From contig NZ_BAFU01000243.1 in the NCBI RefSeq assembly GCF_000308495.1, positions 1 through 64,000 on the forward strand: a stretch of DNA of 64,000 nt. Reading direction: 5' to 3'. Position 1 is the stretch's first letter; every line of letters starts with the position of its first letter. The DNA is from Nocardia brevicatena NBRC 12119. GTDB lineage: Bacteria > Actinomycetota > Actinomycetes > Mycobacteriales > Mycobacteriaceae. A program made the translations under genes and the position numbers. Shown here in pieces: positions 28,344 to 37,098 of the stretch. The notes under the pieces were generated by a model. That model did not search any database, was not told the origin of the DNA, and saw nothing but the letters and a program-made list of their open reading frames with translations.

Positions 28344-29405
28344 GTGATCGCCTCGCGTCCAGTCACACAGAGCGGGAAACTGCTGGCCGCCTATTCGGAT
28401 CTGTGCAGTAATACCGGTCCGATCCACGCTCGCGTCGCCACCGATCTCGGCGCCAGATTGCAGTCCGGCGCATGGTTTCCGGCGTATCAAGTTGCCACTC
28501 CACCATGTTTACGGGCATTTATTTCCATGGACGCACCGAACGTGCCATATCTCGAGGATCCTCGCGAACTGCCGGTTGACGAACGCTCCAAGCCTTGGCA
28601 GCTGATGTGTGTGTCCGTCGACAAGTGGCACGCGCTGGAGGATATGCAACGGCTGCGGATCGGGCGTGTTCTGGCGAAGCTCGGATTCTGGCAGTTCGTT
28701 GCCGATCTGATCGAACCTGGCGATGAGCCCTGCGACACGCTGGAAACGTTGTCGCTGTCGCACCTTCGCGCTGTCGCGCGGCATCAACTCGACGAGCGGG
28801 ACACCAACGCTGTTGCACTTCTTGCTGAGACCCGTATTGCAATGGCCACGAACGAGCAGCTACCCATCGCGGCGCGGCTGGCATCCGCCGTGTATCTCAC
28901 AGTGCATTATGTGCGCAAGCAGCGAGACAACGCGCGGGCACGTAGATGGCAGACCTATGCCACATCACTGCGATCATCGGTACGATCCGACAGTTTGCCG
29001 TGGGTATTGAATAGTGTCTATTGGCGCGCGGTCAGCTACATCCCATATCTCGAGGGTAACCATCGGCTGGTATCGGAAATGCTGGACCAAGCCGAGGAAT
29101 GTGCGATTAAAGCTCTCGACCAGGCGGCGGAGGATAGCCGTCTGGCGGCACTGGAGAACATGGGGCCGCTATTCGAGACACGTGGCCGAGCAGCGTGGGA
29201 CGTCGGCGATCTCGCCACAGCCGAAACCTACTATCGCCGACTGGTCGACCACGACCCATGGGATGCCAAAGGCCATGTGCGCTTGGCCGATTTTCTTCGA
29301 GACACCGGACAGAGCGCACAAGCCCGGGAAAGCTACTCGCAGGCCGCCGAACTCGGTGCTCCGTATACGATATACGCACAAACACAAGCCGATCAATGCA
29401 CTTAG
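28344..29405 (+). CDS. TPR-containing protein, possible RiPP-locus partner
   Basis: A 353-residue soluble helical protein. GTG 28344 is chosen for the GGAGGG four bases upstream. The C-terminal third has recognisable tetratricopeptide units (AAWDVGDLATAETYYRRLVD, DAKGHVRLADFLRDTGQSAQ, ARESYSQAAELG), and the middle is a run of amphipathic helices. The N-terminal 90 residues (RAFISMDAPNVPYLEDP) resemble no domain I know. TPR proteins accompany FxSxx-type RiPP systems, and the remains of such a locus lie 0.3-2 kb downstream on the opposite strand. A functional link is only inferred. The GC content is lower than in the catabolic operons to the right, which fits transfer. Confidence 0.65.
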   Translation: MIASRPVTQSGKLLAAYSDLCSNTGPIHARVATDLGARLQSGAWFPAYQVATPPCLRAFISMDAPNVPYLEDPRELPVDERSKPWQLMCVSVDKWHALEDMQRLRIGRVLAKLGFWQFVADLIEPGDEPCDTLETLSLSHLRAVARHQLDERDTNAVALLAETRIAMATNEQLPIAARLASAVYLTVHYVRKQRDNARARRWQTYATSLRSSVRSDSLPWVLNSVYWRAVSYIPYLEGNHRLVSEMLDQAEECAIKALDQAAEDSRLAALENMGPLFETRGRAAWDVGDLATAETYYRRLVDHDPWDAKGHVRLADFLRDTGQSAQARESYSQAAELGAPYTIYAQTQADQCT

Positions 29406-29410
29406 CGGAT

Positions 29411-29580
29411 ATCTCATGTGGGGTGTTTCTTGTAGCAGGTGAGCACGGCTACGAGGTGTAAGGGTGCCGCGAACAGATGGTCGTGGCTTTCGTAGCGGAT
29501 TGTCAGACGTCGGTATCCGGTGAGCCAGGCGATGGCGTGTTCGATCTTCCACCGATACCGGCAGGCGGATGGGGCTTTCC
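29411..29580 (-). pseudogene. Transposase C-terminal scrap (IS5-like)
   Basis: The last 50 or so codons of a DDE transposase are readable: YRWKIEHAIAWLTGYRRL, TIRYESHDHLFAAPLHLVAV and LTCYKKHPT to a stop near 29414. The Glu of KIEHAIA is the third catalytic residue. Nothing of the core remains. Confidence 0.65.
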
Positions 29581-29681
29581 ATATCGCGACGTGCGATACG
29601 AAGTGTGAGCACTACACCCAACCCCTCCGGAAAACCCAGGAAGCTCAGGGAACCTCATCGCTCGGTAATCGCATGATGTCA

Positions 29682-30205
29682 GCGTGAATGAAGAGAAGTG
29701 CCTGCGAGTGGGTGAGCAGAGCGGATGCTCCCGCACACGGCAAGTGTCAACATGCTCGAGAGCACCGCCCACCACGTTGCCGCGACCCCGAGGAAGGACA
29801 ACAGGTAACCCGCGCTCAGCGCACCGAGCGCAGCAGCGCCGTAACAGACGAAGTATATGGTTGCCATGGCACGGCCGAGCACATGTTCGGGGATGACGTC
29901 CACCCGATACATGGTCAGGGCCACATTGCTGACGACACCGACGCCTCCGATTCCACCCCAGCAAGCAGCCAGCACAAATGGATTGTCGCTCAACGTGGTC
30001 GGTATGAGTAGAGCTGCCCAACACCACAGTGCGCCCTTGTAGACGTGCTGTGAGGGGAAGCAGCGCGTGAGCCATACCGCCGCGGCCGCGCCGAGCATTC
30101 CGCCCGCACCTGCCGCACCAAGTACCACGCCGATAGTCCATGCGGGACGTCCACTGTTCTTCAGGTCGACCAGGATCACCAGCAACACGACGTTTCCAGA
30201 CGACG
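29682..30205 (-). pseudogene. MFS exporter, C-terminal half
   Basis: About 170 codons encode five or six transmembrane helices of a major-facilitator transporter, with recognisable segments SGRPAWTIGVVLGAAGAGGM, FVLAACWGGIGGVGVVSNVA and VIPEHVLGRAMATIYFVCYG, the last being typical of drug- or peptide-export MFS proteins. The N-terminal half is gone. Upstream the frame runs without interruption into radical-SAM maturase sequence. In the ancestral locus it was probably the exporter of the RiPP product. Confidence 0.65.
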
Positions 30206-31009
30206 TTTCCAGTGTTGGTGCTCGGTACCAATGCTCGAACACCGCGATAAGCCAGTTGGCGTAAGGTGTTACAGTGGCGTGGTCGGGGTCGTGCGACAGC
30301 AGCGTGGTCCAATTGCGGTGGGGTAGAAGGAAATCAACTGCCGACGGCCCGTACCGTAGGAGTGCTTCATAGGTTTCTACCGGGTCGTTCGCCACGTCGA
30401 TCGTACACAGGAGGCGGAGAACAGGTGCCGACGGTTATCGGCCGTCAATATCGCGAGCCCTGCCGCTACCCAGCGGTAGCTGCCGATGCCTCGCCGGTCC
30501 CGCTGGTGCCGATCGTGCCCATCTTCGCTGCCGTCGACGCTGACTCCGATCCTGATATCCCACCGATCACAGATACGTAAGAATTCATCGTCGAGCAGCA
30601 TGCCGTTCGTCTGCATTCCCAGACGCACCTTGGTGATCGGCGCCAAAGATTCCCGCGCCAGTCGCGCATACTCCGCTAGTTGCCCATGTCCGAGCAGCAG
30701 CGGTTCACCGCCGTGAAATACGAGGTCCACGGCCGGAAGCGAGAAGCGGCGTGCATGTTCGCCGATCATTCGGTAAACGTTGGAGAACACTGCGAGGCTC
30801 ATCGTTCTCGGTTGCTGTCGCCAGCTCTGATCGGCCATTTAGTAGACGTAGAAGTAGTCGCATACCAGATTTTACCGACTGTGGATCTTCACCACGAACT
30901 CGACGAAAGGCAGCGGTTCCCAACCGCCGCGCATCAAGTCCGCAACATCCAAACCAGTTGCAGGCCACAGCGTATTCGGCCGGAAATGCTCTGTCGATCC
31001 CCGCTCCAT
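30205..31009 (-). pseudogene. fxsB: FxsB-like radical-SAM RiPP maturase, inactivated
   Basis: FxsB-type enzymes use SAM and a [4Fe-4S] cluster to crosslink the FxS motif of their precursor. ATG 31009 follows GGGAG, and WEPLPFVEFVVKIHSR is the normal lead-in. Codon 46 is TAA where the first cluster Cys belongs; codon 50 is the retained Cys; codon 53 is Phe instead of the third Cys; codon 57 is a second TAA. The rest of the barrel follows: MADQSWRQQPRTMS, VDLVFHGGEPLLLGHG, VRLGMQTNGMLLDDEF and IRIGVSVDG. A one-base shift near 30425 precedes TIDVANDPVETYEALLRYGP. At about 30205 the gene passes into an MFS exporter, losing the C-terminal SPASM/auxiliary region. No activity is possible. Confidence 0.8.
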
Positions 31010-31033
31010 TCCTTACTCCCTCGTACCGAGCGA

Positions 31034-31073
31034 CACCTGCGGTCGACCCTGCGCGCAGGGTCGACCGCAGGTG
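31034..31073. promoter_or_regulatory. Perfect 40-bp palindrome between precursor and maturase genes
   Basis: The 40 bases are exactly self-complementary, with half-site CACCTGCGGTCGACCCTGCG. In RNA this gives an 18-bp GC-rich stem with a minimal tetraloop. It starts 18 bases after the precursor stop codon and ends 25 bases before the maturase ATG. No T tract follows in the direction of transcription. A partial terminator here would give more precursor than enzyme, the usual RiPP stoichiometry. Confidence 0.7.
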
Positions 31074-31090
31074 GTTTCTACCGACCCGGA

Positions 31091-31243
31091 CTACTCACCG
31101 GCGTCGATGAACGACTGGAATCCGAAAGCCCGGGGCCCTTCGGATTGAGCCAGATGACGTTCGAGTGCCGCACGCAATGCGGGGTTCTCGACCGCCGCGA
31201 GTTGCTGCGGGTCCAGGTCCGCGAATTCGGTAGGATTTCCCAC
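31091..31243 (-). CDS. fxsA: FxSxx-type RiPP precursor peptide
   Basis: A 50-residue peptide. GTG 31243 is chosen because AAGGAGG lies seven bases upstream; ATG 31261 (56 aa) overlaps that ribosome site. The leader contains the helical stretch DPQQLAAVENPALRAALERH and the core follows after SEGPRAFG. The C-terminus is FQSFIDAGE: F42-Q43-S44 is the FxS motif on which FxsB-type maturases build a three-residue cyclophane. In the classical family the chain ends two residues after Ser (FxSxx-COOH); here six follow. The gene has no stop or frameshift although its maturase, 82 bases downstream, is dead. Identification rests on the C-terminal motif plus position. Confidence 0.65.
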   Translation of the reverse strand: MGNPTEFADLDPQQLAAVENPALRAALERHLAQSEGPRAFGFQSFIDAGE

Positions 31244-31421
31244 GACATAACCTCCTTCCATCTCCTGCCCATGCGAAGGAGGCGGAAGCCTGATTCCGAT
31301 GCCGAACACCGGTCGACGATTCGGCGTCCTCCGACGGCCAAGGAGATCTTCGATGGGCAACGGGACGCCGCCCGACATCGAATTCTACTGCACCTCAACG
31401 AATACGTGTTTCGAAATTCTG

Positions 31422-31447
31422 GGTCAACTGGGCGAAAAATGTTGACC
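31422..31447. promoter_or_regulatory. Inverted repeat upstream of the precursor gene
   Basis: GGTCAAC (31422-31428) and GTTGACC (31441-31447) are perfect 7-bp arms around an AT-rich 12-base centre, about 180 bases before the precursor start. This is a candidate operator or promoter element for the RiPP locus. No regulator gene survives beside it. Confidence 0.4.
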
Positions 31448-31597
31448 GGGTTGGAGAGTTGGTGATGTGACCAGGTCTCCGACAATGCGGTTGATCGACC
31501 AAGATCCAACTGCGCGCCGGAGACTTCCCAATGGAGTTGTCAAGCCGGGGTCAGGCTGCTGCTGTGCCGGGTAGGGCCGATTGTCGCGGATGAGCGC

Positions 31598-32110
31598 CTA
31601 TACGACATTGACGCGGCGTCGCGCGAGGGCGAAGACAGCCTGGTTGCGGCGCTTTTCTTCGGCGCGTTTTCGGTCGTAGAACCGTCTCGACTCCGGACAG
31701 CAGGTGATGCTCACCATGGCGGACATATAGAAGACGTGGTCGAGGCCGCGGTGGTAGCGGCGAGGGCGGTGCAGGTTGTCGCGGATTTGGCCGGAATCCC
31801 AGGGCACGGGCGCGAGGGCGGCGAACGCGGCCCGGTGGGCCGGGGTGGTGAAGGACGCCATGTCGCCGCCGGTGACCGCGAGAAATTCCGCGTCGAGCAA
31901 GTGCCCGAATCTCGACATGCTGGTGATCACCTCGGCGAGTTCGTGTCGGTGAAATCGGGTTTCGATGAGTTTGTCGGTTTTCTTGATCTGGCCGTTGAGG
32001 GCCGGCACCCCCTGGCCGAATCGGCGATCACGGTGGAGGCGAGCGCCTCGCCGGGCAGGCCGATGCGCTGCCGGCGTGCGGCGGCAGCGCGTTCCTCGGC
32101 CATCCGACCA
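31598..32110 (-). pseudogene. IS110-family transposase, C-terminal part
   Basis: The Tnp_IS116/IS110 domain is readable: LNGQIKKTDKLIETRFHRHE, AEVITSMSRFGHLLDAEFLA, GDMASFTTPAHRAAFAALAP and SITCCPESRRFYDRKRAEEK to stop 31598. Upstream, AAAARRQRIGLPGEALASTV is in another frame, so a frameshift lies near 32000. The catalytic N-terminal RuvC-like domain is missing. It is inactive. Confidence 0.75.
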
Positions 32111-32538
32111 GCTCCGCCGCCGGCTACTCGGCCGATGCCTCGGCCTTCTTCGCCACGGCGTCAAGTGTCTTCATCACGGCCCTTCCCACTGACCATCGGT
32201 CAGCGAATCAGGCCGGAAACACCGGTAAATCCACAGTTCCCGGGTCGGTGCTACAGAGAACGGCAACGGCTGATACAGGCGCTGCCCAGGACTGCCCCGG
32301 CGAAGACTCGAGCTGCTGGGTCGTCGACGCCTTTCCCGGTCGAACACAGGGGTCTCTCGGTTGCCGGGACTCCGCTCTCAGGGATGACCGGTCGGATCGG
32401 GCACCTGTCGCTTCCGCGTCGACCGGTACGAGCACCACCCGTGGCTGCACCAGCTTTCGCAGGTTCACGGCCGACAGAACGAGCCCGGCTTCGATGAACC
32501 GTTCGAAGTCGAGCTCGACACGACCCTGCACAGGCTTG
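32111..32538. other. Gene-poor stretch between IS110 remnant and lldD
   Basis: No complete gene is visible in these 428 bases. A reverse frame (stop at 32208) contains RVELDFERFIEAGLVLSAVN followed by LRKLV, which faintly resembles the last helix of several transposases, but nothing around it supports a gene. A strong stem-loop was not found. Confidence 0.35.
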
Positions 32539-33777
32539 TCACCGTCGGTGATCACCATCGCCGTACAGGAGCCGCACGTGGTCCGGCCCGAGCTCGTCGA
32601 CAGCGCTGACACCGAGCAACTTCATGGTGCGCACTATCTGTGAACGCAGAATCTCGATGGCCCGGTCGACTCCTGCTTCACCTCCGGCCATCAGCCCGTA
32701 CAAGTAGGCCCGTCCGATGTATGTGAACCGGGCACCCAGCGCGAGTGCGGCGACGATATCGGCACCGTCCATGATCCCGGTATCGAGATGGATCTCCAGG
32801 TCGGTGCCGACTTCACGACACACGGCCGGTAACAGATGCAGCGGTACCGGCGCTCGATCCAGTTGCCGCCCACCGTGATTGGACAGCACAATGCCATCCA
32901 CCCCGATTGCTGCCGAACGCCGCGCATCGTCGACTGTCTGTATGCCCTTGACCAGTATCCGGCCCGGCCACCGGTCCCGTAGCCAGGACAGGTCGTCGAA
33001 GCCCACGGTGGGGTCGAACATGGTATCCAGCAGCTCGCCGATGGTACCCGACCAGCGATCCAGCGAGGCGAAGGCCAACGGCTCGGTGGTCAGGAAATCC
33101 CACCACCAGTGCGGACGCCGCAAGGCATCCAGCGCGCCAACCGCGGTGACGGAAGGCGGCACGGTCATGCCATTGCGCAGATCACGCAGCCGAGCACCGG
33201 AGACCGGGACGTCCACGGTCACGACCAGGGTATCGAAATCGGCCGCCGCAGCACGATCGACCAGTGCCATCGATCGGTCGCGATCGGTCCACATGTACAG
33301 CTGAAACCAGTTGCGCGCCGACGGACCGGTGGCCGCGACGAGGTCCTCGATCGCAGTGGTCCCCATCGTCGACAGCGTGAAAGGGATTCCGGCGCGCTCG
33401 GCGGCGCGGGCACCTGCGCATTCGCCGGCAGCGTGCATCATCCGAGTGAATCCCGTCGGCGCGATGCCGAAGGGCAACTCGGCGATCCGCCCGAGCACCG
33501 GGGTGGTTGTGTCGGTCACCGAGACATCGCGCAGGATCGCCGGTCGGAATTCTATATCGGCGAACGCCTGTCGCGCACGGTTCAGGCTGATCTCGGCCTC
33601 CGCGGCGCCGTCGGTGTAATCGAAGGCGACCCGCGGGGTCCGCCGCCGCGCCAACTCCCGCAGATCCCCTATCGTCTGAGCTTTCGCCAGTTTGCGGGCC
33701 CGTCCCCCGAACGGCGGCTCGACCTTGACCAAGGGCGCCAGCTCCCGCAGGCGAGGTATACGGCGTTCCAGTTTCAC
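32539..33777 (-). CDS. lldD: L-lactate dehydrogenase, FMN-dependent (LldD2-like)
   Basis: A 412-residue flavoenzyme of the alpha-hydroxyacid oxidase family that oxidises L-lactate to pyruvate and passes electrons to the respiratory chain. GTG 33777 has AAAGGA seven bases upstream. Family motifs are complete: [20 protein letters not shown] at the N-terminus, [36 protein letters not shown], the catalytic His in [20 protein letters not shown] and the FMN phosphate region [20 protein letters not shown]. From memory the whole sequence aligns closely with mycobacterial LldD2. It is monocistronic, but the FAA hydrolase at 50 kb may release L-lactate from a deoxy sugar, which would make this enzyme the last step of that pathway. 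Confidence 0.9.
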   Translation of the reverse strand: MKLERRIPRLRELAPLVKVEPPFGGRARKLAKAQTIGDLRELARRRTPRVAFDYTDGAAEAEISLNRARQAFADIEFRPAILRDVSVTDTTTPVLGRIAELPFGIAPTGFTRMMHAAGECAGARAAERAGIPFTLSTMGTTAIEDLVAATGPSARNWFQLYMWTDRDRSMALVDRAAAADFDTLVVTVDVPVSGARLRDLRNGMTVPPSVTAVGALDALRRPHWWWDFLTTEPLAFASLDRWSGTIGELLDTMFDPTVGFDDLSWLRDRWPGRILVKGIQTVDDARRSAAIGVDGIVLSNHGGRQLDRAPVPLHLLPAVCREVGTDLEIHLDTGIMDGADIVAALALGARFTYIGRAYLYGLMAGGEAGVDRAIEILRSQIVRTMKLLGVSAVDELGPDHVRLLYGDGDHRR

Positions 33778-33891
33778 AGCATCGTCCTTTTCACGGCACC
33801 GTCTTTCGTTCCGGTCGAGAGGATGGTTCGAGCGCGTTTGCCCAGGGATCGGGCTGCGGTGCCCCGTGCCACACCGCAGCACGTCCGCGAA

Positions 33892-34605
33892 CTACGCCGG
33901 TTTGTTCATGGTGTTGTAGAACTGGATTCCCACCGCGATCGCCGTCGGTACACCGACAACGATGGTCCCGATCATGCCTCCGATCGGTCCCGTCACTGCC
34001 GCCGTCGCGAGGCACCCGCCCAGGAATCCCGGGATCGCCAGCACACCTACCGTCGGCACTCCCGCTGCGGCACCTACGACCGCCCCACCGGCGATACAGC
34101 CGATACCGGCGCCGATTGCAGTGCCGATCAATGTGCCCATCGTGACACCGAAACTCAGCTGCGTCAGCGCGTTCAGCATCGCCATGTCGAATTTTGCATC
34201 GGCTGCGGCGTCGATGTCCTTCAACATCGGTTCGGTAGCCGAGGGCCGCGCGTCGGCCGGATCGGTACTCGGGGTGAAAGTGGCGGTACGACCCTCGATA
34301 TGCGCCGCGATGGGCCAGTCCATGCCGTCACGCAGGTAGGTCAGGGGAATACCGGCCACCGGGTTGCCCGCATCGTCGAGTACCCGGAACTGATCGCCTT
34401 GAATGGTCAGTGCGCCCGCAGCAGTGGTCAACACCACAGATCGTTCCACGACTCTCGCGGTATAGTCGAACCCGGAAGCAGTCGAGGTATCGGGAGCCGA
34501 CGGATCGCCATGGTACGGTGCGGGATTCGCTGCCGCAGTGCCACTGCACAGGGCCAGCATAATCATCGTTGTGGTGGCGATGACACGGGTAGTCTTCACC
34601 CTCAT
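33892..34605 (-). CDS. Secreted protein with glycine-zipper C-terminal region
   Basis: A 237-residue exported protein. Two adjacent ATGs occur; 34605 has the better distance to AAGGA. The Sec signal is MRVKTTRVIATTTMIMLALC with cleavage near AAA/NPA. The mature N-terminal half (ARVVERSVVLTTAAGALTIQ, FRVLDDAGNPVAGIPL) is a small beta domain of a kind I recall from many secreted Nocardia proteins. The C-terminal half is a Gly/Ala-rich hydrophobic block (GTLIGTAIGAGIGCIAGGAV, GFLGGCLATAAVTGPIGGMI) like a glycine zipper that could insert into a membrane. Function unknown. Confidence 0.7.
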   Translation of the reverse strand: MRVKTTRVIATTTMIMLALCSGTAAANPAPYHGDPSAPDTSTASGFDYTARVVERSVVLTTAAGALTIQGDQFRVLDDAGNPVAGIPLTYLRDGMDWPIAAHIEGRTATFTPSTDPADARPSATEPMLKDIDAAADAKFDMAMLNALTQLSFGVTMGTLIGTAIGAGIGCIAGGAVVGAAAGVPTVGVLAIPGFLGGCLATAAVTGPIGGMIGTIVVGVPTAIAVGIQFYNTMNKPA

Positions 34606-34911
34606 CATTGGTCCTTACTTTTACGAATGAGATGGATAATTCGAGCACCCGAGCGCCCACTCGTGATCGGGTGCCGAAATATCCGGGAAAAGCGAGCTCA
34701 TGAAGAGCTGGGTACATTTCCGTCCTGAACGGCCCGGAAGATCATGTGCTCGAATATGTCGAGCGCGGACATTGTCCGAGAAACCCTTGTTTCCGAAGTT
34801 GCGGCGGACCACGTGCTTTCGGACGCACGAGGGAATCACGATTTCGATGGATTTTCTTGCCGATCCATCCGGATCGGAAACCGTAGTCGATCACTGCGAG
34901 AACCTTGACTG
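34606..34911. other. Intergenic region with a 13-bp palindrome
   Basis: These 306 bases separate the secreted-protein gene from the end of the sugar operon and are AT-richer than the surroundings. CGGACATTGTCCG at 34766-34778 is a perfect inverted repeat with a one-base centre, about 160 bases upstream of the secreted-protein start. It may be a regulator site. No coding region is supported. Confidence 0.4.
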
Positions 34912-37098
34912 TCATTCGATGATGGGTATGGGAAATTCCGTACGATCCAGAAAACGACGGAGAACATTTCCGGTGACCGTCGAAACATTGTTGTCGTAGT
35001 CGTTGTAGGAAAGGGCCCCGCACCAGGCGATCGATCCCACCGAGAAGACGGCACCTCCCCCTGGGGTCTCGAAGAAAACCATATCGGCGCGGACTCCGGA
35101 CCGGCCCATTTCTTCCGGTGCAACGGTCCAGTGCTCTTCCGGAAACTCGTCGGCCGTGGCCAGTATCAACGCGTGTGCCGGAGTTCCCAGCGCGAAGTCG
35201 GCACGATCGACCTCGTACCCCGCGGCACCGTAACCCAGTATCAGGTTGGGGAACGCACCGATCGGTTCGTCGTGCTCCACCCCTTCGAAAACAAACGCCA
35301 CCCGGGCGTCGTCGCCGATCACCCGACGATACCCCGAGCCCCTGGCTTCAGGGGTTGTGGCCCAGCACGCCGAGAATCCGACGCCCACGTACCGCTGCGG
35401 GGGGCGACCGCGCCAACGCCACAATCCACCGGGCTCGCCTGTTGTCGCGAGATCTCCCTCGCCCGGCGCACAGTGCCATGCGCTGACCGCCGCACCGTGG
35501 CGCCGCACTTCGATCGTATGCGCACCGTCGAACGCCGTGGCCCAGTACATGCCGTTACCGGACAGGTACATATACCTGCCGCCCTGCGAGAGATAGCCCT
35601 CGAGAGCGTCCAACATGGGCGCCGACCAGTATTCCGCGTGGGTTCCCGAGAGCACGACAGGATATCGTCGCAGCAGATCGACACCGTCCCGGTGGAGATC
35701 CTCATCGGTCACCACATCGAAATCGTGGCCGAATTCGATCAGCCAATCCACCAGATGTAGATCGGCCCCCAGCTGATGCGGCGAATCCAGGATCGGCAAT
35801 CGGAAACCGGGACGTAGGTTCAGCAACGGTCGCCGCCAGGACGAATACGCGACGCCACTGCCGTCGGAGTGCAGGTCGTACAGGCTGTTGAGACGATTGG
35901 CCACGACGTATGCTCCGGCCTCGGTCCCGGCGCCGGTGTATTCCTCCAGGGCCCGCACATTGCCGTACGCGAGCCAGCTGAACAGTGGTGCAACCACGAG
36001 GATCTCCGCTGTAGCACGCTCGCGTGGCGGCCGTACGACCAGCGGTATGTAATCCTCGCCGATCGTACGGCCCCGTACGTACGCGGCGTAGATTCCGCTC
36101 GGTAGATCCGGGTCCACCGTCCAGGTCGCGGTCGGGTGCCATCCCGCATCGCCGAGATCGTCGTCGTGGAAGTGAACAGCGTCGCGGTGCTCGGCGGTGC
36201 TGTTGCCGATATCGTCCCAGAAGGGCCCGGTGACGGCGCGGGTAGGTGCGTGCACGGTGGTGCCGTCGACGCCGCTGCCCGACATCTCGGGTATGCGGGT
36301 CGAACCCGGATCGCGGGCGAAGTCCCACGCAAGTACATCTCCGCCGCTGACAGTACCGGAGGTGTCGGCGAGTTGCTCCAGCTCGGGAACCACGCGATGG
36401 AGTCTGGGGGCGGCCACCTTGCCATTGAACGTCGCCGCCACATAGTCGCCGCCATCGCGCCGCCATGCACCCGCGATGAGCAGCGCGACAGGCGCGAATG
36501 CCGGCTCCGCGGAATCGATTGGTGCCCATACGCGTTCGGTTTCGGTGATTTCGGACCGCGAACGCGCAGGTACACAATCCCTCGGACGCACCATCAGTTC
36601 GGCCCGGCAGCCGGCCCGGTCCACGGCGGCGGCAATGTGGTACCAGCTCCGTTCACGTACCCGGCGCTCGGTCGTCACCTCGATCCGGGAACCGCCCGGG
36701 TCCCGGATACTCAGGCAGACCTTCCCGTCCTCGGTGATATCGAGGCCCCAGCCGAGGCCGGCATGGTCGCGTTTCCCGATCAATGCCTGCCGGCCTGCCG
36801 CGAGCATGGTCGGGCAGACCCACAGGTCGACGCCGAAACCCCTGTCCACATCGAGTTCCGGACAGTACGGAACGACCACATGGGAGCCGCTCCGCAACGG
36901 CTGATACCCCGAGGGATAGGCTCCCGACAGAGTGGCGGCCACCGGTTCCGTTCGCAGACCGTGCGCCCGCTCGTCACCGTGGCGCAAGCGCACGAGATCG
37001 ATATGTACCTCGGAGTCCGTGCTACTGCACATGATCCGGATCTCTTCGCCGGGAGCGACACTCATCCGATCGGTATATCCGACAACATCTATCGTCAT
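34912..37098 (-). CDS. N,N-dimethylformamidase large-subunit-like protein
   Basis: A 728-residue protein of the DMFase beta-subunit family, amidohydrolases that hydrolyse small N-alkyl amides. The order is an N-terminal beta domain (VDVVGYTDRMSVAPGEEIRI region), a LamG-like sandwich at about 90-260 (WGLDITEDGKVCLSIRDPGG), then the conserved C-terminal domain: PSGIYAAYVRGRTIGEDYIP, VVAPLFSWLAYGNVRALEEY, YPVVLSGTHAEYWSAPMLDA, LSQGGRYMYLSGNGMYWATA. ATG 37098 overlaps the ATPase stop codon (ATGA), so it is the last gene of the rhamnosidase/ABC operon. The natural substrate is unknown; an amide-linked sugar conjugate would fit the context but is inference. No small subunit is recognisable nearby. 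Confidence 0.8.
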   Translation of the reverse strand: MTIDVVGYTDRMSVAPGEEIRIMCSSTDSEVHIDLVRLRHGDERAHGLRTEPVAATLSGAYPSGYQPLRSGSHVVVPYCPELDVDRGFGVDLWVCPTMLAAGRQALIGKRDHAGLGWGLDITEDGKVCLSIRDPGGSRIEVTTERRVRERSWYHIAAAVDRAGCRAELMVRPRDCVPARSRSEITETERVWAPIDSAEPAFAPVALLIAGAWRRDGGDYVAATFNGKVAAPRLHRVVPELEQLADTSGTVSGGDVLAWDFARDPGSTRIPEMSGSGVDGTTVHAPTRAVTGPFWDDIGNSTAEHRDAVHFHDDDLGDAGWHPTATWTVDPDLPSGIYAAYVRGRTIGEDYIPLVVRPPRERATAEILVVAPLFSWLAYGNVRALEEYTGAGTEAGAYVVANRLNSLYDLHSDGSGVAYSSWRRPLLNLRPGFRLPILDSPHQLGADLHLVDWLIEFGHDFDVVTDEDLHRDGVDLLRRYPVVLSGTHAEYWSAPMLDALEGYLSQGGRYMYLSGNGMYWATAFDGAHTIEVRRHGAAVSAWHCAPGEGDLATTGEPGGLWRWRGRPPQRYVGVGFSACWATTPEARGSGYRRVIGDDARVAFVFEGVEHDEPIGAFPNLILGYGAAGYEVDRADFALGTPAHALILATADEFPEEHWTVAPEEMGRSGVRADMVFFETPGGGAVFSVGSIAWCGALSYNDYDNNVSTVTGNVLRRFLDRTEFPIPIIE

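Noticed and set aside
29679-30395. A complete small MFS transporter of 238 residues
   Set aside because: Its N-terminal 65 residues are radical-SAM maturase sequence; only the C-terminal half of a transporter is present.
33109-34728. 539-codon plus-strand ORF
   Set aside because: Covers lldD and the secreted-protein gene in antisense; low-complexity Arg/His/Gly composition without motifs.
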